Part shown: one piece after another, positions 38,161-46,497 of the stretch
Position numbering within the stretch: the first letter of the stretch is position 1
Layout: every line of letters starts with the position of its first letter
Program-made: the position numbers and the translations under genes
The notes under the pieces: model-generated
The model's input: only the letters and a program-made list of their open reading frames with translations
Told to the model about the DNA's origin: nothing
Database searches by the model: none
Source of the DNA: Chenggangzhangella methanolivorans
GTDB lineage: Bacteria; Pseudomonadota; Alphaproteobacteria; Rhizobiales; Methylopilaceae
Length of the DNA: 64,000 nucleotides
Assembly: GCF_019797865.1 (NCBI RefSeq)
Contig: NZ_CP081869.1
Coordinates: 1,240,001 to 1,304,000, forward strand
Direction: 5' to 3'

Positions 38161-38301
38161 GCCCCGGTCCCGCCTCAAAGGCCAAGGATGAGGCGCGAGG
38201 CCTCGCCAAGGCGGGGGGCCCCGTCGACATGGCGGGCTTCGATCAATGCAGGCTTCCCGATCGTCATCCACACAACTGGCCGCCGATCGCTTGAAAGAGA
38301 T

Positions 38302-38321
38302 ACTAGGGGGCTGCCTAGGTT
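38302..38321 (-). promoter_or_regulatory. lux-box-like inverted repeat 2
   Basis: Read on the minus strand it is AACCTAGGCAGCCCCCTAGT, matching element 1 in both arms and differing in the spacer. It is also preceded by ATGCCA on that strand. It points towards the gene ending at 37918. Confidence 0.6.
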
Positions 38322-38465
38322 CTTGGCATCCCAGACGCTGGACGGCCTGCGTCATTAACCCTGCCGATCATCCGGCGAAACCGGTTTGAGGATCCGTCAA
38401 CACATCGCGGCCTAGCGTTCACGCCGCGTATGCGGCTGGCCGCGTGCGGTTGGGGATCTTCGAAC

Positions 38466-39572
38466 GTGCGTAAGGCGGGCGTCTTAAGGCCGATCACGGT
38501 GACCGACCTTCCAAGGGTCGGCGCTCTGTTCAGCCGCGTGTTCCGGGGACGCAGGGCGGCGCCGTCGGCGGAACTAAGCGCCTATCTTCACGATCTTCTG
38601 TTCACCAGCCCGATGCATGACGTCGACAAGGGCGGGTTCGCCCATGAGCGCGCCGACGGCCGGATCGACAGCGCCTTCTTTTCCGTTCCGATGCGTTTCA
38701 TGATCGGCGACCGGCCGGTCGTGGCGCAGGTCGTGTCGTCGCTGATGGCGGATCCGGACGGATCGAGCGGCATTCTCGACATCACGATGAAGCTGCGGCC
38801 GAAGCGCGTCGACCTCTGCTTCACCGACAGCGCCTCGCCCATCACCAAGTCGCTGTTCGCCACCGTGGGCGGCGCGCTGGTGCCGGTCCAGGGGCTCGAA
38901 TGGCGCCGGGCCTTCAAGCCCGCCTCTTTCGCGGCGCGGCGGTTCGGGCGCTTCCTTCCCTTGCCCGCCCGCCGCGCGACGAACGCACTCGTCGCGCTCG
39001 CGACGCCGCTCGACTGGGCGCTGCGCGCGCTTCATCCGCGCTTCCACGCGGCCCAGACGAAGGGGCTGGAAGATTTCGAGATGAGCCGGGCCGACTTCAT
39101 CGCCCAGGCTCCCGGCTTCGTCGCGCGCTACGCTGTGCGCCCGGAATGGTCGCCCGAAGAGCTCGGCTGGCTGCTCGCCATGACGGACGGCAACAAGACG
39201 CTCGGCCCCCTGCGGCTGCTCGGCGTGCGAAACGCGCAGCGGCGCACGATCGGCTGCATCGCCTATTACGGCGCGCCGGGCGAAATCGCGCGGGTGCTCA
39301 ACGTGCTGGCCGACGAAGGCATGGAGACGGCCGTGCTCGGGCGCATGTTCCAGCGTTTCGACGAGGACGGCATGGTGGGCGCCAGCGGCAACGTCCAGCC
39401 CTGGCTGATCGAGGGCCTCGCCGACCAGCGCGCCCTGACGTTCCGCCACCGCGCCTTCGTGTGCATCAGCACGCGCCATCCCGAGATCGTCGAGGCCGCG
39501 ATCCGCAACGACATCTATGTCGGCGGACTGGCGGGCGAAGGCTGGAGCCGCCTGATGTCCGACTTCAGCTGA
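38466..39572 (+). CDS. GNAT-like acyltransferase-type protein
   Basis: About 368 residues from the GTG at 38466 (VRKAGVLRPITVTDLPRVG); an ATG at 38430 gives 12 more residues of less natural sequence. RPITVTDLPRVGALFSRVFRG resembles the start of GNAT folds and the C-terminal half (TIGCIAYYGAPGEIARVLNVLADEG) could be a second such fold. I cannot name a substrate. It is not a LuxI synthase: the conserved N-terminal Arg/Phe/Trp and Asp pattern of LuxI is absent. It is intact and convergent with the DUF1045 gene. Confidence 0.6.
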   Translation: MRKAGVLRPITVTDLPRVGALFSRVFRGRRAAPSAELSAYLHDLLFTSPMHDVDKGGFAHERADGRIDSAFFSVPMRFMIGDRPVVAQVVSSLMADPDGSSGILDITMKLRPKRVDLCFTDSASPITKSLFATVGGALVPVQGLEWRRAFKPASFAARRFGRFLPLPARRATNALVALATPLDWALRALHPRFHAAQTKGLEDFEMSRADFIAQAPGFVARYAVRPEWSPEELGWLLAMTDGNKTLGPLRLLGVRNAQRRTIGCIAYYGAPGEIARVLNVLADEGMETAVLGRMFQRFDEDGMVGASGNVQPWLIEGLADQRALTFRHRAFVCISTRHPEIVEAAIRNDIYVGGLAGEGWSRLMSDFS

Positions 39573-39576
39573 GCCG

Positions 39577-40275
39577 TCAGTTCGGAAACACGAAACGCTC
39601 GACGATGTGGAAGCCGAGCGCAGGGTCTTCCTCGACATAGAGCGTGAGCGCATCGACGCTCATCGCGGCCTCTCCGACATGCTCGGCGTAGAGGTCCGAG
39701 AGGCCCTCGACGACGCCCGGCGCCACGGCCGGCGGAAGCTGGCCCGTCAGCGTCATGTGGAAGTGAAAATCCTCGAAGACGTACGGGTAGCCCCAGGTCG
39801 AGAGCGCGGCGCGCTGGCGCTCGGTCAGCGGCGCCTTCAGTCGGGCGGCGAGCTCGGTCTCGCTGAGCGGCGCGCGCAGCGGCTCGAACGCCTCGACGCA
39901 GCCGGCCGCGAGCGCATCGAGAGGGTCGGACGGCTCGACCGGCGACAGCGCGACGAACCCGTCGAGATTGCTCACCTCGAGTTCGGGAAGTTCAAAGCCG
40001 CGACGCCTCCTCGCGAAAGCATGGCCGGCCGCGATGAGGTCGTTCTCGCTCGCGCCCTCGGCGAGACGGAACGGCGCCTTCAGCGTGGCGTGGAAACCAT
40101 AGCGGCGCGGCGCGGCGGTCATCGCCTCCCAGTCGGCCACCGCGACGCCCGCAGGCGCAAGCGGCGGGCGGCGTTCGCCGGTCGCCGCGTCATAGCCGAG
40201 AACTGCGGACCCGAACGTCCAGAGCGGGCTCTCGGGCGACGGCGCGAAGTAGATGGCGTAGCGCGGACCGCTCAT
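39577..40275 (-). CDS. DUF1045 2H-phosphoesterase-like protein of phosphonate loci
   Basis: 232 residues with two His-x-Thr motifs, YGFHATLKAPFRL near 60 and FHFHMTLTGQLP near 168, the signature of the 2H phosphoesterase fold. The family (DUF1045, annotated as a putative phosphonate metabolism protein) is usually found in phn operons beside phnM/phnN. Its start overlaps the phnM stop as TGATG. It may hydrolyse a cyclic phosphate such as the ribose cyclic phosphate made by C-P lyase; that is inference. Confidence 0.88.
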   Translation of the reverse strand: MSGPRYAIYFAPSPESPLWTFGSAVLGYDAATGERRPPLAPAGVAVADWEAMTAAPRRYGFHATLKAPFRLAEGASENDLIAAGHAFARRRRGFELPELEVSNLDGFVALSPVEPSDPLDALAAGCVEAFEPLRAPLSETELAARLKAPLTERQRAALSTWGYPYVFEDFHFHMTLTGQLPPAVAPGVVEGLSDLYAEHVGEAAMSVDALTLYVEEDPALGFHIVERFVFPN

Positions 40276-41411
40276 CAGACGCTCCGTCCGGCCACTGTCA
40301 GCCCGCGCACGACGGGCGTCCCCTCGTGGAGTTTGACGCGAAGCAGATCTGCGCGGAGACCCGGCGCGAGGCGGGCACGGTCATCGAGGCCGAGCAGCCG
40401 CGCCGGTCCGGACGTCGCAAGCGCGAAGGCCTCGTGGAGTTCGAGGCCCGGATCGCGCGTGAGCGCCGCCACCGCCTGCAGCAGGCTGGCGGGAACATAA
40501 TCAGAGGACAGCGCGTCGAGCGCGCCCTCGCGCGCGAGCTCGACAGCCGAAACGTTGCCGGCATGCGAGCCGCCGCGCACCACGTTCGGCGCGCCGCCGA
40601 CCACGCCGAGTCCTGCGGCCCGGGCCGCGCGGGCGGCCTCGAGGCTGGTAGGAAACTCGGAGATGGCGCAGCCCGCCTCGGCGGCCTCCGCCACATGCTC
40701 CGCAGTGGTGTCGTCGTGGCTCGCGATCGGCACGCCCTGGTCGCGGAACAGCGCGACCGCCCGCGGCCAGTTGGCGGAGGCGGCCGCCGCGCCGTCGGCC
40801 CTGCGCCTTTCCACCAGAAGGTCGGCGTCGGCTGGGCTGAGGCCCTCGCGGATCATGAAGCGCTTCAACTGGTTCACGTCGCGCCATTGCCGCTGGCCGG
40901 GCGTGTGGTCCATGAGCGAGGCGAGCGCGACGAGCGGACCGTCGGCGAAAGGCGACAGGTGCTCGATCAGGCCGGGATCGGTCAGTTCGCAGCGCAGATG
41001 AACGCGATGGTCGACGCGAAAAAGGCTTGCGGCGACGCCTCTCTCGATCGCCGAGACCATCTTGGGCAGCAGCCCCTTGCGGGCGTCGTTCTCGACCTCG
41101 TAGCCGCCGACGAAGACCGCGTCGTAGACGGTCGTGATCCCGGACGCCGCCATCTGACCGTCATGGGCGAGCGCCGCCGCGAGGGGATCGGGCCAGATCA
41201 CGCCCGGCCGCGGCACGAAATGCTTCTCGAGATTGTCGGTGTGGAGCTCGACGAGGCCGGGGGCGAGGAGGTCGCCCTCGAGGTCGACCGCGCCGGCGGC
41301 CCGGCTCAGGCCGTCAGAGACGTCCCGGATCAGCCCGTTCTCATGGACGAGCGTTCCCAAGACGCAGCGGTCGTCCAGCACGAGCCGGGCGTTGGTGAGG
41401 ATCGCTTCCAT
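40275..41411 (-). CDS. phnM: ribose 1-methylphosphonate triphosphate diphosphatase
   Basis: 378-residue amidohydrolase-fold enzyme. APGLVELHTDNLEKHFVPRPGV carries the metal-binding His pair, HRVHLRCE the next metal ligands, and SHDDTTAEHVAEA the later His/Asp site. SDYVPASLLQA is diagnostic for PhnM. It releases pyrophosphate from 5-triphosphoribosyl phosphonate in the C-P lyase pathway. phnG-L and phnJ are not in the window, so the rest of the pathway must lie elsewhere or the pair has another use. Four bases separate it from the gamma-glutamyltransferase gene upstream. Confidence 0.9.
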   Translation of the reverse strand: MEAILTNARLVLDDRCVLGTLVHENGLIRDVSDGLSRAAGAVDLEGDLLAPGLVELHTDNLEKHFVPRPGVIWPDPLAAALAHDGQMAASGITTVYDAVFVGGYEVENDARKGLLPKMVSAIERGVAASLFRVDHRVHLRCELTDPGLIEHLSPFADGPLVALASLMDHTPGQRQWRDVNQLKRFMIREGLSPADADLLVERRRADGAAAASANWPRAVALFRDQGVPIASHDDTTAEHVAEAAEAGCAISEFPTSLEAARAARAAGLGVVGGAPNVVRGGSHAGNVSAVELAREGALDALSSDYVPASLLQAVAALTRDPGLELHEAFALATSGPARLLGLDDRARLAPGLRADLLRVKLHEGTPVVRGLTVAGRSV

Positions 41412-41415
41412 GCGT

Positions 41416-43008
41416 TCAGACCCCGGCGGCCCCGCCGTCGGCGCGCGGATCATGCGCGCCCTCGATGCGCCCGTCGGGATAACGCACGATCATGCCTGCG
41501 TGTCCCGCCTCGTCGTCGAATTCGTGATCGAAGGTCCCCAGCCGGTGTCCCATCCGCTCGAGCCGGTCCAACTCTTCGCCGCCGAAGCGCGGCTCGAGCT
41601 TGAGCGAAGAATCGTTGTCGCCCCAGGAGCGGCCGAGCCTGAAGCGGGGACGCGCCACCGCCTCGTCGACCGGGAGGCCGAGCCAGGCGTGGCGCGCGAA
41701 GATCTGCGCCTGGCTCTGCGGCTGCCCCTCGCCGCCCATCGTGCCGTAGACCATGGTCCGGCCGTCGTCGAAGACGGCGAGCGCGGGATTGAGCGTGTGG
41801 AACGGCTGGCGGCCGGGCGCGAGCGCGTTCGGGTCGGTCTCGTCGAGCGAAAACGCCGCGCCGCGGTTCTGCATGAGGACGCCGGTGGACGGCAGCACGC
41901 AGCCGGAGCCGTATTCCCAGTAGATGCTCTGGATGTAGCTGACCGCCCTGCCCTGCGCGTCGATCGCCCCCATCCAGATGGTGTCCCCGTCGCCGGGCTT
42001 CGTGGGCGGCCAGGGCAGCGCGCGCGTCCGGTCGACGGCCGCGGCCTCGCGATCGAGCGCGGCGGCCGTCAGGAACTCGGACGGGTCGGCCGGCATGCGC
42101 TCGAAGTCCACGCACATCCGGTCGCGGATCAGGAAAGCGCGCTTCGTCGCCTCGACGGTGAGATGCACGAAGTCCGCGCTTTCGTCGTCGCTGAGGCCGA
42201 GACGCTCGAGCACGCCGAGGATCATCAGCGAAACCAGCCCCTGGGTCGGCGGCTGGGAGTTGAAGACGCTGACGCCCTTCAGCCGAACCTCGAGCGGCGG
42301 CCGCAGCCTCGCGCGGCGGTTGGAGAGATCCTCTCGCGTCACCGGCGCGCCGATGCGGTCGAGATCGGAGGCCATTTCGCGCCCGACGTCGCCATCGAAA
42401 AAGTCGCGCAGGCCAGCCCTTGCGAGATGGTCGAGCGTGTCGGCGAGCCTCGGCTGACGCAGGGTCTCGCCGGCCTCGAACATCTTGCCGTCGCGCATGA
42501 AGGCGTCCGCGAAGCCGGGCGCCTCGACGATCGCGGCGAACTCCTTGGGGACCGTGCGGCCCTGGCAGGGGGAGACGGAAAAGCCCTCACGCGCGTGGCG
42601 GATGGCCTCGAACAGCAGCGCGCTGAGCGGCAGGCGCCCGCCGGCCTCGCGCGACAGTTCGAGGGCGAGCCGCCAGCCGTCGACGGCGGCCGGCGCGGTG
42701 TTTGCCGCCAGCGGCCCGCGGGCGGGAATCGCCTCATATCCTCGGTCGCGGTAGAAACCGATCGTGGCGCGCGAGCCCGCGACGGAGCAGGCCTCGATGT
42801 AGCGGACCTCGCCGGAGGGCTCGCGGACCAGCCAGAAGCCGTCGCCGCCGATCGCGTTCATGTGCGGATAGACGACCGCGATGGTCGCGGCCATGCCGGC
42901 CATCGCCTCATAGGCGTTGCCGCCTTCGGCGAGGATGGCGCGTCCGGTTTCGGAGGCGGCGGAATGCGGCGCGGCCGCGACGCCGCGATGAGAGACGGCG
43001 ACGGTCAT
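41416..43008 (-). CDS. gamma-glutamyltransferase family protein
   Basis: 530 residues. The N-terminal large-subunit region has VSHRGVAAAPHSAASETG and GGNAYEAMAGMAATIAVVYP. The autocatalytic nucleophile Thr is in KPGDGDTIWMGAID near residue 340, followed by the small-subunit signature NRGAAFSLD and GTMGGEGQPQ. No signal peptide is evident, so it may act in the cytoplasm. Family members cleave gamma-glutamyl bonds or acylated amines. Start ATG 43008 is chosen because it begins the conserved region. It probably shares a transcript with phnM and the DUF1045 gene. Confidence 0.88.
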   Translation of the reverse strand: MTVAVSHRGVAAAPHSAASETGRAILAEGGNAYEAMAGMAATIAVVYPHMNAIGGDGFWLVREPSGEVRYIEACSVAGSRATIGFYRDRGYEAIPARGPLAANTAPAAVDGWRLALELSREAGGRLPLSALLFEAIRHAREGFSVSPCQGRTVPKEFAAIVEAPGFADAFMRDGKMFEAGETLRQPRLADTLDHLARAGLRDFFDGDVGREMASDLDRIGAPVTREDLSNRRARLRPPLEVRLKGVSVFNSQPPTQGLVSLMILGVLERLGLSDDESADFVHLTVEATKRAFLIRDRMCVDFERMPADPSEFLTAAALDREAAAVDRTRALPWPPTKPGDGDTIWMGAIDAQGRAVSYIQSIYWEYGSGCVLPSTGVLMQNRGAAFSLDETDPNALAPGRQPFHTLNPALAVFDDGRTMVYGTMGGEGQPQSQAQIFARHAWLGLPVDEAVARPRFRLGRSWGDNDSSLKLEPRFGGEELDRLERMGHRLGTFDHEFDDEAGHAGMIVRYPDGRIEGAHDPRADGGAAGV

Positions 43009-43249
43009 CAGCCCTCCGGAAGCTCGAAGCAGGCGGCAGGGAGTTACAGCCCGGCGGGCCGGGGGGCAAGAGCGGAGACGCAAGCGGTCCGCATGTCGGC
43101 CGTTCTTGAGCCAAAACCCCGACCGTCGTCCCACGGCTTTTCGGGGAGATTTATGTCTAATTGCAGAGCATCGCGGGCCGGCGCGGCGGATGCCTCGAAC
43201 AAGCCGGGCATGACGAACGGAATGCGCGTCCGCGCTTCAGGACGACGCG

Positions 43250-43429
43250 CTATTCGCCCCGCGGCCGGCGGTTCTCCCGCCAGGTCTTGAACAGCCAGAT
43301 GGGCGCGCAGACCAGCGCGCCGATCAGCAGGCCCTGGCTCGCGCCGAGAAGTCCGAGCCTGTCGGGAAGGCCCGTGAGGCCAAGCACGAGCGCCGCGACG
43401 ATCAGCCCCGGCGGATACCATTGGCTCAT
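43250..43429 (-). CDS. small membrane protein
   Basis: 59 residues (MSQWYPPGLIVAALVLGLTG...), with two hydrophobic segments at ~8-25 and ~32-47 and a basic tail WRENRRPRGE. It starts 13 bases beyond the cpdR stop on the same strand, so it is probably co-transcribed with cpdR. No family known to me. Confidence 0.6.
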   Translation of the reverse strand: MSQWYPPGLIVAALVLGLTGLPDRLGLLGASQGLLIGALVCAPIWLFKTWRENRRPRGE

Positions 43430-43442
43430 GGGATGAGGCCCG

Positions 43443-43811
43443 TCAGGCCGCCAGCAGCTTGTCGACCTCGGTCACCAGCTCGCGCAGGTGGAACGGCTTC
43501 GACAGGATCTTGGCGTCCTTGGGGGTCTGAGAATCCGGGTTCAGCGCGACCGCGGCGAAGCCCGTGATGAACATCACCTTGATGTCCGGATCGAGCTGGG
43601 TCGCGCGGCGCGCGAGCTCGATGCCGTCCATCTCCGGCATCACGATGTCGGTGAGCAGGAGCTCGAACGGCTCCTCGCGCAGCCGGTGATAGGCCGACAG
43701 GCCATTGTCGAAGGACACCACCGAATGACCGGCGTTCTCGAGCGCGCGCACGAGGAACCGGCGCATGTCGTCGTCGTCTTCGGCAAGGAGGATCTTTGAG
43801 CTGGGATTCAC
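43443..43811 (-). CDS. cpdR: CpdR-type single-domain response regulator
   Basis: 122 residues from the GTG at 43811 (VNPSSKILLAEDDDDM); a TTG at 43847 would add 12. A receiver domain only: acidic pocket LLAEDDDDMRRF, phospho-acceptor Asp in LLLTDIVMPEMDG, conserved VMFITGFAAVALN and KILSKPFHLREL. The protein ends LLAA, like the Ala-Ala tail of CpdR that makes it a ClpXP substrate. In alphaproteobacteria unphosphorylated CpdR sends CtrA and other regulators to ClpXP. CtrA-like boxes occur elsewhere in this window. It is divergent from hutG. Confidence 0.9.
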   Translation of the reverse strand: MNPSSKILLAEDDDDMRRFLVRALENAGHSVVSFDNGLSAYHRLREEPFELLLTDIVMPEMDGIELARRATQLDPDIKVMFITGFAAVALNPDSQTPKDAKILSKPFHLRELVTEVDKLLAA

Positions 43812-43967
43812 TGACTTTCGACTCGGTTCAGTCTCGGTCGGCCGCAATTCATTTCATAAGCCGCCGGTTTGGTAAACAGATGGTTTATCGCGTCGCGGAG
43901 ATGGACAGACGCGCGTGGCGTGGGCGACAATCTCTAGGGCCAAATCATTAAGGGAGCGGCTGGCGCG

Positions 43968-44861
43968 GTGACGGCTGTGGACGATCTCGAAGCGCTCGAT
44001 CCGGCGTTCGAAATTCTCGAGCCGGAGATTCGTTCGTCCGCTGTCACGTTCAATTCTCCGCATTCCGGCGCGCGCTATCCGGCGAGTTTCCTCGCCGCCT
44101 CGCGGCTTGATCCGAGGGCGCTGCGCCGCTCCGAAGACGCTTTCGTGGACGAGTTGTTCACGTCCGCGCCGAGCTTCGGGGCCCCGCTCATGCGCGCCCA
44201 TTTCCCGCGCGCCTTCGTCGACGTCAACCGCGAGCCCTACGAACTCGATCCGCGCATGTTCGACGGACGGCTGCCGCCCTTCGCCAACACGCGCTCGCTC
44301 AGGGTCGCGGGCGGCCTCGGCACGATCGCCCGCATCGTCGGCGACGCGCAGGAGATCTACGGCGCGCGCCTGCCGGTCGAGGAGGCGCTCGACCGGATCG
44401 AGCGGATCTACAAGCCCTATCACCGAGCCCTGCGGCGGCTCGTCGCGCGGGCGCATCGCGCCCACGGCCTGGCGCTGCTGATCGACTGCCACTCGATGCC
44501 TTCGATCGGCGTCTCCCGCGACGACCGGACGCGCGCCGACATCGTGCTCGGCGACCGTTACGGCGCGGCGTGCTCGCCTGCGATCGTCGACTTCGTGGAG
44601 CACGAGTTGCGCGCTCTTGGGCTGCAGGTCACGCGCAATCGCCCTTACGCCGGCGGCTACATCACCGAGCACTACGGCGCGCCTGCGACGGACGTCCATG
44701 CGCTGCAGATCGAGATCAACCGCGCGCTCTACATGAACGAGCAGACTCACGAGAAGCACCGCGGATTCGAGGAGCTTTCGGCGAAGCTCGCGCGCCTCGT
44801 CGAGGCGATCGCGACCGCGCCTCTCGGCCTGTTCGGGGCGCTTCGCGCGGCCGCCGAGTAG
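43968..44861 (+). CDS. hutG: N-formylglutamate amidohydrolase
   Basis: 297 residues with VTFNSPHSGARYP near 27-39, HFPRAFVDVNREPYELDP near 78-95, LALLIDCHSMPS near 168 and VHALQIEINRALYM near 245. These are the metal- and substrate-binding blocks of the HutG/FGase family, which deformylates N-formylglutamate in the histidine-degradation route. Adjacency to cpdR is common in Rhizobiales. The gene is intact. Confidence 0.9.
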   Translation: MTAVDDLEALDPAFEILEPEIRSSAVTFNSPHSGARYPASFLAASRLDPRALRRSEDAFVDELFTSAPSFGAPLMRAHFPRAFVDVNREPYELDPRMFDGRLPPFANTRSLRVAGGLGTIARIVGDAQEIYGARLPVEEALDRIERIYKPYHRALRRLVARAHRAHGLALLIDCHSMPSIGVSRDDRTRADIVLGDRYGAACSPAIVDFVEHELRALGLQVTRNRPYAGGYITEHYGAPATDVHALQIEINRALYMNEQTHEKHRGFEELSAKLARLVEAIATAPLGLFGALRAAAE

Positions 44862-44967
44862 AGGCGCCGCCGACGGTTGAAGGCCTACGCCGATCGTTTG
44901 ATAGGAAACGCCTTGCAAAAGGCCGCGGAAGCGGCCAATGTCCGCCCCGCCTGGACAAAAAGACATA

Positions 44968-45055
44968 GAAAAAAGGCCGTCCGCGCAAGGCGAACGGCCC
45001 AAGTCTAGGGAGGAAACGCCCAAGGAGGGCAGCGGCGACACGATCGCGAGATCGC
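44968..45055 (-). ncRNA. mmgR: mmgR (suhB motif, alpha-r8) small RNA
   Basis: On the minus strand the sequence reads CTTGGGCGTTTCCTCCCTAG and then a GGCCGTTCGCC...GGACGGCC hairpin (44975-44999) followed by UUUUUUC. The exposed UUUCCUCCCU element and terminator hairpin are the hallmarks of the mmgR/suhB RNA of Rhizobiales, a short trans-acting RNA linked to polyhydroxybutyrate granule control in Sinorhizobium. Its place beside an inositol-monophosphatase-family gene is the classical one. A possible -35 (CTTGCT, near 45100) fits a start around 45055; the 5' end is approximate. Confidence 0.8.
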
Positions 45056-45113
45056 ATTGCCGCGCTGCAATAAAATGCGGCCGCGCCGCACAAAAAGCAA
45101 GGGCTATTCGCCT

Positions 45114-45160
45114 AAATCGCCGGATGCGACTGCCTGTCGCAGAATCCGGCGATTTTTTTT
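45114..45160 (+). terminator. intrinsic terminator with extended stem
   Basis: AAATCGCCGGAT pairs with ATCCGGCGATTT, with an inner GCGAC/GTCGC stem, followed by eight T. It would stop plus-strand transcription from hutG before the phosphatase gene. Confidence 0.8.
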
Positions 45161-45253
45161 GGCCTCCCGCTTACGTCCCATTCAGACATATACACGGGCT
45201 GCGAAGGGGCGCGCCGCCGCGGCGTTCCGCCCTCGAATCTCAAGGGAGCGCGC

Positions 45254-46038
45254 ATGACCGCCGTCGACTTCGCCGCCTTCGTGGACAAACTGGCGACAGC
45301 CTCGGCGGACGCGATCCTGCCCTTCTTCCGCACGTCTCTCGGCGTCGAGGACAAGACCCACGGCGCCGGCTTCGACCCGGTGACCGCCGCCGACAAGGCC
45401 GGGGAAAGCGTCATGCGCGCGATGATCCGCGAGACCTTTCCGGGCCACGGCATCATCGGCGAGGAGCACGGCGACCTCGCGGTCGACGCCGAATATGTCT
45501 GGGTGCTGGACCCGATCGACGGCACCCGCTCCTTCATCCTCGGGCTGCCGGTGTGGGGCACGCTGATCGGCCTCACTCGCCGCGGCGCGCCATGCTTCGG
45601 CATGATGCACCAGCCCTTCATCGGCGAACGCTTCTCGGGCGACGGCGGCTCGGCGAGCTATCGGGACGCAACGGCTCGCGGCGTCTGCGCACGCGCTCCT
45701 GCGCAAGCCTTTCCGACGCGATGCTGATGTCGACCTCCCCCACAATGTTCACCGGCGAGGAGCGCGAGGCGTTCGACCGCGTCTCGGACGAAGCGCGGCT
45801 CACCCGCTGGGGCGGCGACTGCTACGCCTATTGCATGCTGGCGGCCGGACATCTCGACCTCGTGGTCGAGGCCGATCTCAAGCCGTTCGACATCGTGGCG
45901 CTGATCCCGATCGTGGAAGGCGCCGGCGGCGTCGTCACGACCTGGGACGGCGGCCCGGCGGCGAACGGCGGACGCATCGTCGCCGCCGGCGACCCGCGCA
46001 TCCACGAAGCCGCGCTCGAGCGTCTCTCCCGCGGCTGA
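45254..46038 (+). CDS. HisN-like histidinol-phosphatase / inositol-monophosphatase family, one frame break
   Basis: About 261 residues. IIGEEHGDLA near 73 and VWVLDPIDGTRSFI near 84-97 are the metal-binding motifs of the inositol monophosphatase superfamily. After a break near 45660 comes RWGGDCYAYCMLAAGHLDLVVE, the form typical of HisN-type histidinol-phosphatases. It dephosphorylates a sugar or histidinol phosphate. The mmgR-type RNA motif upstream was originally named suhB for this association. Length (785 bases) is one short of a whole frame, so one base is missing. Confidence 0.87.
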
Positions 46039-46070
46039 ACCTCAAGCAGGGGTCCACGCGTATCTCCGGC

Positions 46071-46493
46071 ATGCTCGAACGACTGGCGGCCGATTATTTC
46101 TCCTGGCGCGGCAGGATCCGCCGCCGCAGCTATTGGCTGCGCTCCCTCGCGGCCGCGCCGGTCGTCGGGGCCGTGGCGGGGCTCGGCGCGCTCGTACGGC
46201 CATTTTCGCCCGCCGCCGCGATCGCGCTCGCGGCGCTTGCGATCTGCATTGGCGGCTGGATCTGCGCGACCCTCGTGGTGCGCCGCTTCCACGACCATGG
46301 CCGGCACGGCTGGATCGGACTGGCGGCGCTTTTCGCCGCCGCCCTCATCGGCTCGGCGGGCCACTGGGTCGGCGCAGGGCTTCCCGCCATGACGCTTTCG
46401 AGCGTCGTCGGGCTCGCGCTCTCGATCTATGTCGGCTTCGTTCCCGGCATGCGCGGGCCGAACGCCTACGGGCCCGACCCCGTCGCGGACTGA
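46071..46493 (+). CDS. DUF805 membrane protein
   Basis: 140 residues with the DUF805 pattern: FSWRGRIRRRSYW at the start, four hydrophobic helices, and VVRRFHDHGRHGWI between helices two and three. The start ATG 46071 lies 30 bases after the phosphatase stop. Inner-membrane protein of unknown function. It is convergent with the lysophospholipase gene. Confidence 0.85.
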   Translation: MLERLAADYFSWRGRIRRRSYWLRSLAAAPVVGAVAGLGALVRPFSPAAAIALAALAICIGGWICATLVVRRFHDHGRHGWIGLAALFAAALIGSAGHWVGAGLPAMTLSSVVGLALSIYVGFVPGMRGPNAYGPDPVAD

Positions 46494-46497
46494 AGGC

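Larger units (their letters stand above)
44862..45253 (+). other. intergenic region holding a small RNA and a terminator
   Basis: No protein gene. It contains, on the minus strand, the mmgR-like small RNA (44968-45055) with its own terminator and, on the plus strand, the strong hairpin at 45114-45160. The last 90 bases should carry the promoter and leader of the phosphatase gene. Confidence 0.6.

Noticed and set aside
38466..39572. LuxI-type autoinducer synthase partner for the LuxR gene
   Set aside because: Length is nearly double that of LuxI and the conserved LuxI N-terminal residues are absent; it looks like a tandem GNAT-type fold instead.
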